Source: Streptomyces sp. AC512_CC834 (GTDB lineage: Bacteria > Actinomycetota > Actinomycetes > Streptomycetales > Streptomycetaceae). From it: a stretch of DNA of 64,000 nt. Each line of letters starts with the position of its first letter. The first letter of the stretch is position 1. Shown here piece by piece: positions 59,290 through 64,000 of the stretch. The DNA is taken from positions 310,001-374,000 of the forward strand of contig NZ_JAGMUO010000097.1 in assembly GCF_019049325.1 (NCBI RefSeq), read 5' to 3'. Both the position numbers and the translations under genes were made by a program. The notes under the pieces were generated by a model. The model was given only the letters and a program-made list of their open reading frames with translations. It did not search any database and had not been told where the DNA came from.

Positions 59290-59739
59290 ATGGCAGCGGA
59301 AGACAGCGGCACCTCGGACAGGGCGGCGGGCCCTCCCCTCCCCCGGGTTCTGTGCGACACCGCCGAGCTCGCGGCCCGCGGCGGCGACACGCCGGCCGGC
59401 GCCCTGTGGAAACTGGCGGAACCCGGGCGGCAGCTCGACGCCAACGTCGTCCGCCTCCCCGCCGAGGGACGGGTGGACACGCACACCGAGCCGGACCTCG
59501 ACGTCCTGCTGCTCGTCCTCGACGGCGAGGCGTCCCTCCTGTGCACCGACGGCGAGCGTCCGCTGCGCGCGGGCATCCTGACCTGGCTGCCGCACAGCTC
59601 GACGCGGGCCGTCCGCGCCGGGGCGGACGGGGTGACGTATCTGACCGTGCACCGGCGGCGCCCCGGTATGCGCATCCAGTCGCCGCAAGCCGCCGACCGG
59701 CTGAGGCGGCCCGTCGACGACACCGGCGACCGCGGCTGA
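59290..59739 (+). CDS. Cupin-domain protein
   Basis: The 149-residue single-cupin protein (VDTHTEPDLDVLLLVLDGEASLLCTDGERPLRAGILTWLPHSSTRAV) has a His-x-His-like motif and a second motif, suggesting metal binding. It diverges from nsrR and may belong to the NO or redox regulon, since its start is about 105 bp beyond the NsrR site. Function unknown. Confidence 0.85.
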   Translation: MAAEDSGTSDRAAGPPLPRVLCDTAELAARGGDTPAGALWKLAEPGRQLDANVVRLPAEGRVDTHTEPDLDVLLLVLDGEASLLCTDGERPLRAGILTWLPHSSTRAVRAGADGVTYLTVHRRRPGMRIQSPQAADRLRRPVDDTGDRG

Positions 59740-59747
59740 ACACACGG

Positions 59748-60434
59748 TCAGCTCCCGGTGGGTGAGGCAAGGCCCAGGCGCCCGTCGAACACCTCGGTGA
59801 CCCGGTCGGCCGCGGCCAGATGGGCGTGGTCGTGGGTGACCAGCACCGTGGCGGTGCCCCGCTCCCGGGTGAGGCGGGTGATCAGGTCGATGACGGCGGC
59901 GCCCCGCTCGTGGTCGAGGGCGCTGGTGGGTTCGTCGACGAGCAGCACACCGGGGTCGTTCATCAGGGCACGGGCGATGTTGATCCGCTGCCGCTGGCCC
60001 CCGGAGAGCTGGTGGGGCCGTCGGCCGGCCAGGTCCGCGAGGCCCACCGCGTCGAGGAGTTCCAGGGCCCGGCCCCGGGCGGCGCGCGCCCTGCGCCCGT
60101 CGAGGTGGGCCATCACCTGGAGCTGCTCGGCCGCGGTGAGCGACGCCAGCAGGTTGGGCTGCTGGAAGACGATCCCGATCCGGTGCCGGCGCAGGCCGGC
60201 CAGCTCCCCGCGGCTCATCCCGGTGGTGTCGGTGCCGTCGACGGTGACGGTCCCGGAGTCGGGCGTGATCAGCGTGGCGGCCACGGCGAGCAGGCTGGAC
60301 TTGCCCGATCCCGAGGGGCCGATGACGGCGGTCAGGCCGCCCCTCGGAACGTCCAGGGTGACGCGGTCGAGGGCGGTCAGGCGACCGTCGCCGTCGGGGT
60401 AGGTAAGGGTGATGTCGGTCAGGCTCAGGCTCAT
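59748..60434 (-). CDS. ABC transporter ATP-binding protein (MacB/LolD type)
   Basis: The 228-residue ATPase has Walker A GPSGSGKSS (39-47), signature QLSGGQRQR (142-150), Walker B VLLVDEPTSALD, and HDHAHLAAADRV. LolD/MacB-type ATPases pair with FtsX-like permeases; the next gene upstream encodes one, with ATGA overlap. Part of an exporter controlled by the adjacent two-component system. Confidence 0.95.
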   Translation of the reverse strand: MSLSLTDITLTYPDGDGRLTALDRVTLDVPRGGLTAVIGPSGSGKSSLLAVAATLITPDSGTVTVDGTDTTGMSRGELAGLRRHRIGIVFQQPNLLASLTAAEQLQVMAHLDGRRARAARGRALELLDAVGLADLAGRRPHQLSGGQRQRINIARALMNDPGVLLVDEPTSALDHERGAAVIDLITRLTRERGTATVLVTHDHAHLAAADRVTEVFDGRLGLASPTGS

Positions 60435-61519
60435 CGGGCGCTCCCCAGGGCGGTCAGTGGGTCCACGGAGGTGATGCGGCGGACGGCGAGGCCCGCCCCG
60501 AGCCCGCCCAGGAGCACCATGACGGCGGCCGGAACGAGGACGGTGGCGGGAGTGAGGACGAAGGGGACGGCCGAGCCGGAGAGCGCGGCGCCGATCGCGA
60601 CGGCGGCGGCGGTGCCGGCGAGGGTGCCGCCGACCAGCAGCACGACGGCCTGGCCGAGCGCGTCGCGCACCAGCGAGGCGGTGGTGGCGCCCAGGGCCTT
60701 CAGCACGGCGATGTCGCCGCCGCGCTGGATCGTCCACACGGTGAAGAAGGCCCCGACGACCAGGGCGGAGATGGCGAACAGGAAGCCGCGCATGAGTTGC
60801 AGCGAACCGTGCTCGGAGGTGTAGGAGCCGATCGCGGAGAGCGACTCGTCCTTCGTCACGGTCTCGGTGCCCGCCGCCCGGTCCGTCGCCGCGAGGTCGG
60901 CTCCGGAGGCGGTGTCGAGGGCGATCACCGTCGCGACGGGCCCGTCGGCGGCGGCGGTGGGCGGGGCGACGGACTGCCAGGTGCGCAGGCTCGTCCACAC
61001 CACGGGCGTGTGGCTGAAGGAGACGTCGCGGTCGGTGGTGGCGACGGTCAGCTCCCGGCCGGCGAGGGTGAGGGTGTCGCCCGCACCGACGCCGAGTTCG
61101 TCCGCGACGGTGTGCGGGATCGTCACCGTACGGTCGTCGGTCCGGTCGCCGTCCGGTGCGAGAGGCGAGCCGGGCCGGACGCCGAAGACGGACACCCCGG
61201 TGCTCCGGTCACCGGCGCCCGCCCTGGTGGTGGTGATGCCCAGCGGTTCGGCACCGCGGACGCCGGGCGCCTTCGCCCACCGGAGCCACTGCGCCTCGGT
61301 GACGGTGGAGTTCGCGTACGACAGGTCCTGGCCGCCGCTCGGCGCGGCGAAGGCGATCCGGTCGGCGGGCAGGGACGTGACGGCGGAGACGTTCTCCCGG
61401 GCCAGGCCGGCGGTCAGCCCGGACACCAGCCCGACCAGCAGGGTGATCAGTACGACGACGACGCCCATCAGGGCGAACCGCCCCTTGGCGAACGTCAGGT
61501 CTCTCAAGGCGACAAACAC
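60431..61519 (-). CDS. FtsX-like ABC transporter permease
   Basis: The 362-residue protein has one N-terminal membrane helix, a large extracellular domain (about residues 45-240, including IPHTVADELGVGAGDTLTLAGRELTV), and three C-terminal helices (FLFAISALVVGAFFTVWTI, AVVLLVGGTLAGTAAAVAIG, VLVPAAVMVLLGGLGAGLAV). This is the MacB-type layout. GTG 61519 is chosen because it gives the standard N-terminus (VALRDLTFAKGRFALMG); no strong ribosome-binding site is visible. Confidence 0.92.
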   Translation of the reverse strand: MFVALRDLTFAKGRFALMGVVVVLITLLVGLVSGLTAGLARENVSAVTSLPADRIAFAAPSGGQDLSYANSTVTEAQWLRWAKAPGVRGAEPLGITTTRAGAGDRSTGVSVFGVRPGSPLAPDGDRTDDRTVTIPHTVADELGVGAGDTLTLAGRELTVATTDRDVSFSHTPVVWTSLRTWQSVAPPTAAADGPVATVIALDTASGADLAATDRAAGTETVTKDESLSAIGSYTSEHGSLQLMRGFLFAISALVVGAFFTVWTIQRGGDIAVLKALGATTASLVRDALGQAVVLLVGGTLAGTAAAVAIGAALSGSAVPFVLTPATVLVPAAVMVLLGGLGAGLAVRRITSVDPLTALGSAR

Positions 61520-61548
61520 GTCTTCGCCCGGCCTTTCGACAACAGTGG

Positions 61549-61566
61549 GTGGACAACGTGGACAAC
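61549..61566. repeat. Tandem 9-bp GTGGACAAC direct repeat in the divergent gap
   Basis: Two perfect copies lie between the ABC exporter and the two-component genes, and a third GACAAC with flanking GTGGGTGG is near. A response-regulator site is likely. Confidence 0.6.
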
Positions 61567-61745
61567 GGTGGGTGGGAGTGGGGCACAGGCACCGCCGGTG
61601 GATCGGCGACGTGTCCCACCGTCGCCGCCCGGGGGCCTCGCGGGCATCGCTCCTGGGCGGGCACTTCCGGGGCCGAAGGATGCGGCCCGGCTTGCACCTT
61701 TCGACAGATGCCCGGCCCCGGCACGGTCCGTAGGCTGGTACGACC

Positions 61746-62954
61746 GTGAACGTTCTGACTCCCACCACCCGGCCCCTGACCTGGAGCCTGCACCTGCTAG
61801 TGGCCGGTCTGCTCGCCCTGGCGGCGGTGCGGGCGGTGACGGACGACCGGCCGCACGCGCCCGCGGTGTTCGCCGTGGCCGCGGCGGTGGGGGTGGTGTA
61901 CGCCGTGGGCCCCGCGCTTCCCGCCGTCCGCGCCTCCCGCCGCGCCGCCGCGCTGTGGCTGGCGGCGGTCGGCGCGGCGTGGCTCGCGCTGCTGGCCCTG
62001 TCCGCCGAGGGGGTCTGGCTGGCGTTCCCGCTGTACTTCGTCCAGCTCCATCTGCTGTCCCGCCGTGCCGGGCTGATCGCGGTGGTCGGCACGACGGTCG
62101 CGGCGGTCACCGGGTTCTCCGCCCACCAGGGCACGTTCACGGCGGCCACCGTGATCGGCCCCACGCTCGGGGCCGCCGTCGCGGTGGCGGTGGTGTGGGG
62201 CTACCAGGCGCTGTACCGGGAGAGCGAGCAGCGCCGCCGGCTCATCGAGGAGCTGACCGTCACCCGGGCCGACCTGGCCGACGCCCAGCGGACCGCCGGG
62301 GTGCTGGAGGAACGCCAGCGCCTCGCCCGGGAGATCCACGACACCCTCGCCCAGGGGCTGTCCAGCATCCAGTTGCTGCTGCGGGCCGCGGAGCGTGCGC
62401 TGCCCGAGCGGCCGGGACCGGCGACCACCTATGTGGGCCAGGCCCGGCAGACGGCGATGGACAATCTCGCCGAGGCCCGCCGGTTCGTCGCCGCCCTCTC
62501 CCCGCCGGCCCTGGACGACACCACCCTCTCCGACGCGCTGGACCGGCTGTGCGCCACCACCGGCGACCGGCACGGGATCGACGTCCGCTTCCGTCTCGCC
62601 GGCCGGCCCCGCCCCCTGCCCACCGCGCACGAGGTCGCCCTGCTGCGCGTCGCCCAGTCCGCGCTGGCCAACACGGTCGGGCACGCCCGCGCCGGCCACG
62701 CCGAGGTGGCCCTGAGCTATCAGGACGACGCCGTCGACCTGGCCGTCACCGACGACGGGGCGGGTTTCGACCCCGGCGCGGTGTCCTCCCCCGGTCCGAC
62801 GGGCGCGGGCTTCGGACTGGCCGCGATGCGGGCCCGTATGCACGCCCTGGACGGCACGCTCGCCGTCGAGACCTCCCCCGGACACGGCACCGCGCTCGCC
62901 GCGCGGCTCCCCCTGCCGCCCGCCACCGACGACGACCGCGAGGCCCAGCCGTGA
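61746..62954 (+). CDS. Sensor histidine kinase, NarX/DesK type
   Basis: The 402-residue protein has about five to six N-terminal membrane helices, then an HisKA_3 domain with ERQRLAREIHDTLAQGLSSIQ (His198) and an HATPase with LANTVGHARAGH and DDGAGFDPG. It pairs with the overlapping response regulator and likely senses a membrane or envelope signal. GTG 61746 starts it. Confidence 0.94.
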   Translation: MNVLTPTTRPLTWSLHLLVAGLLALAAVRAVTDDRPHAPAVFAVAAAVGVVYAVGPALPAVRASRRAAALWLAAVGAAWLALLALSAEGVWLAFPLYFVQLHLLSRRAGLIAVVGTTVAAVTGFSAHQGTFTAATVIGPTLGAAVAVAVVWGYQALYRESEQRRRLIEELTVTRADLADAQRTAGVLEERQRLAREIHDTLAQGLSSIQLLLRAAERALPERPGPATTYVGQARQTAMDNLAEARRFVAALSPPALDDTTLSDALDRLCATTGDRHGIDVRFRLAGRPRPLPTAHEVALLRVAQSALANTVGHARAGHAEVALSYQDDAVDLAVTDDGAGFDPGAVSSPGPTGAGFGLAAMRARMHALDGTLAVETSPGHGTALAARLPLPPATDDDREAQP

Positions 62955-63595
62955 CCGAGACCGCGCCGAAGCCGATCCGACTGCTGCTCGCCGACGACCA
63001 CCCCGTGGTCCGCGCCGGGCTGCGCGCGGTGCTGGAGACCGAGGAGGGCATCACCGTGGCCGCCGAGGCCGCGACCGCCGAGGAGGCCGTCGACCGGGCG
63101 GGGCGGGGCGACATCGACGTCGTCCTGATGGATCTGCGGTTCGGCGGGGGCATGACCGGCGCCCAGGCCACGGCCGCGATCACCGGCCGGCCCGGGGCGC
63201 CGCGCGTCCTGATCGTCACGACGTACGACACCGACGCCGACACGCTGCCCGCCATCGAGGCCGGTGCCACCGGCTACCTCCTCAAGGACGCCCCGCCCGA
63301 GGACCTCGCCGCCGCCGTGCGCACCGCCGCGACGGGCCGCACGGCCCTGGCGCCGACGGTCGCGGACCGGCTCATGACGCGCCTGCGGGAGCCGCACACC
63401 TCGCTGACCCGCCGTGAGACCGAGGTGCTCGCCCTGGTCGCCGAGGGCCTGTCCAACCAGCACATCGGCGAGCGGCTGCATCTGACCGAGGGCACGGTCA
63501 AGTCCCATCTGGCCCGCGTCTACGCCAAGCTGGACGTGGACTCCCGCACCGCCGCGGTCGCCGCCGCCGGCGCCCTCGGTCTCATCCGGCGCTGA
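62951..63595 (+). CDS. NarL/FixJ-family response regulator
   Basis: The 214-residue protein has a receiver domain with phosphoacceptor Asp61 in DVVLMDLRFGG and LLADDHPVVRAG, and a LuxR helix-turn-helix LTRRETEVLALVAEGLSNQHIGERLHLTEGTVKSHLARVYAKL. GTG 62951 overlaps the kinase stop as GTGA. It probably activates the divergent ABC exporter. Confidence 0.95.
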   Translation: MTETAPKPIRLLLADDHPVVRAGLRAVLETEEGITVAAEAATAEEAVDRAGRGDIDVVLMDLRFGGGMTGAQATAAITGRPGAPRVLIVTTYDTDADTLPAIEAGATGYLLKDAPPEDLAAAVRTAATGRTALAPTVADRLMTRLREPHTSLTRRETEVLALVAEGLSNQHIGERLHLTEGTVKSHLARVYAKLDVDSRTAAVAAAGALGLIRR

Positions 63596-63608
63596 ACCGG
63601 GCCGGGGC

Positions 63609-64000
63609 TCAGCGGGCCTCGGCGCGCAGCTCCGTCAGGGAGCGCGCGGTCAGGGGGCGCGGCTCCTCGTCGGGGTCGACGAGGACGACGGTGCAGGTGG
63701 CGGCGTGGGTGAGGGCGCTGGTGAAGCTGTCGTCGGCGAACTGGGTGAGCGGGCCGCGCGGCGAACGGCCGACCGCGACCGTGCGGGCCCCCACCTCGGC
63801 GGCGTGCCGGGCCAGGAGGCGGCCCGCGGCGGCGTGGTCGCCGACGCCGTGCAGGACCTGACCGGTGGCGGCCACGCCGAGCCCCTTCAGCCGGTCCAGG
63901 TGGGCGGTGACGGCGGCCTTGGCCTCCGCGTCGGTCTCGGTGTCGACGGCCTGTTCCTCGACGACGGCGGTCTGCCGCACGTGGACGACCTCGAGCGGGC
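63609..64000 (-). CDS. Universal stress protein, partial at the window edge
   Basis: The frame (EVVHVRQTAVVEEQAVDTETDAEA..., VGDHAAAGRLLARHAAEVGARTVAVGRSPRGPLTQF, ATCTVVLVDP) fits a UspA domain with the ATP-binding GxGxxGRSxRG-like loop VAVGRSPRG. It continues past base 64000, so the N-terminus is missing. GTG 63980 is a possible internal start but cuts the first strand. Confidence 0.9.
   Translation of the reverse strand, partial: PLEVVHVRQTAVVEEQAVDTETDAEAKAAVTAHLDRLKGLGVAATGQVLHGVGDHAAAGRLLARHAAEVGARTVAVGRSPRGPLTQFADDSFTSALTHAATCTVVLVDPDEEPRPLTARSLTELRAEAR

Noticed and set aside
1..64000. tRNA, rRNA, CRISPR arrays, insertion sequences
   Set aside because: No T-loop signature, spacer array or transposase fragment was seen on inspection. 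A short tRNA could escape an eye scan.

Overview
The window is high-GC actinobacterial DNA. GC-rich third codon positions, frequent GTG starts, secreted snapalysin, a conservon (cvn) operon and NsrR with its [4Fe-4S] cysteines at 93/99/105 point to Streptomyces. Gene order from the paa operon rightwards (paa, FMO, indole prenyltransferase, O-methyltransferase, phosphoglucomutase, hmp/nsrR) matches, from memory, the right arm of the S. coelicolor chromosome. No rRNA, tRNA, CRISPR array or intact mobile element was seen. Coding is dense and mixed in orientation.

Bases 1-9.4k: metE behind the 3' part of a cobalamin riboswitch cut by the window edge; a LacI-family remnant; a RidA/HxlR divergent pair; GtrA and TerB-like genes; a CGNR zinc-finger gene divergent from an MFS exporter with palindromes between them; an aminoglycoside-phosphotransferase-fold kinase; a secreted alpha/beta hydrolase. 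9.7-18.2k: a secreted alginate lyase, then phenylacetate catabolism (paaABCDE leftward, paaI-paaK rightward) with two PaaR-like operators in the divergent gap, then a flavin monooxygenase. 18.2-23.5k: a DMATS-type indole prenyltransferase convergent to the FMO and preceded by a translationally coupled leader ORF with a strong hairpin, then a five-gene conservon (cvnA-B-C-D plus a P450 without the ExxR motif).

23.8-35.6k: TauE/SafE exporter, a second P450, a lipoprotein, a lone ABC ATPase, an Rpf-type muralytic protein, a scar where two truncated genes meet head to head, a DUF5949-like protein, a parallel beta-helix protein, an O-methyltransferase, a SchA/CurD-like protein, and a class F sortase next to a repeat-rich surface protein that is its probable substrate. 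36.0-44.5k: GNAT, anti-sigma-type ATPase, methyltransferase, a third P450, phosphoglucomutase, a double Lrp/AsnC regulator and a 14-TM exporter.

44.8-53.3k: an aromatic-acid locus with an FAD hydroxylase, solute-binding lipoprotein, peptidase E, LysR, benzoylformate decarboxylase, benzaldehyde dehydrogenase and an aromatic-acid MFS symporter. 53.4-64.0k: PepSY lipoprotein, SnpR/SnpA protease pair with a LysR-type operator, CbiZ-like amidohydrolase, STAS protein, flavohaemoglobin and NsrR each with an NsrR-like site, cupin, an ABC exporter divergent from a two-component system, and a universal stress protein cut by the right edge. Short in-frame tandem repeats recur through the window (PaaB, CvnE-type P450, MFS, the sortase substrate and several spacers).
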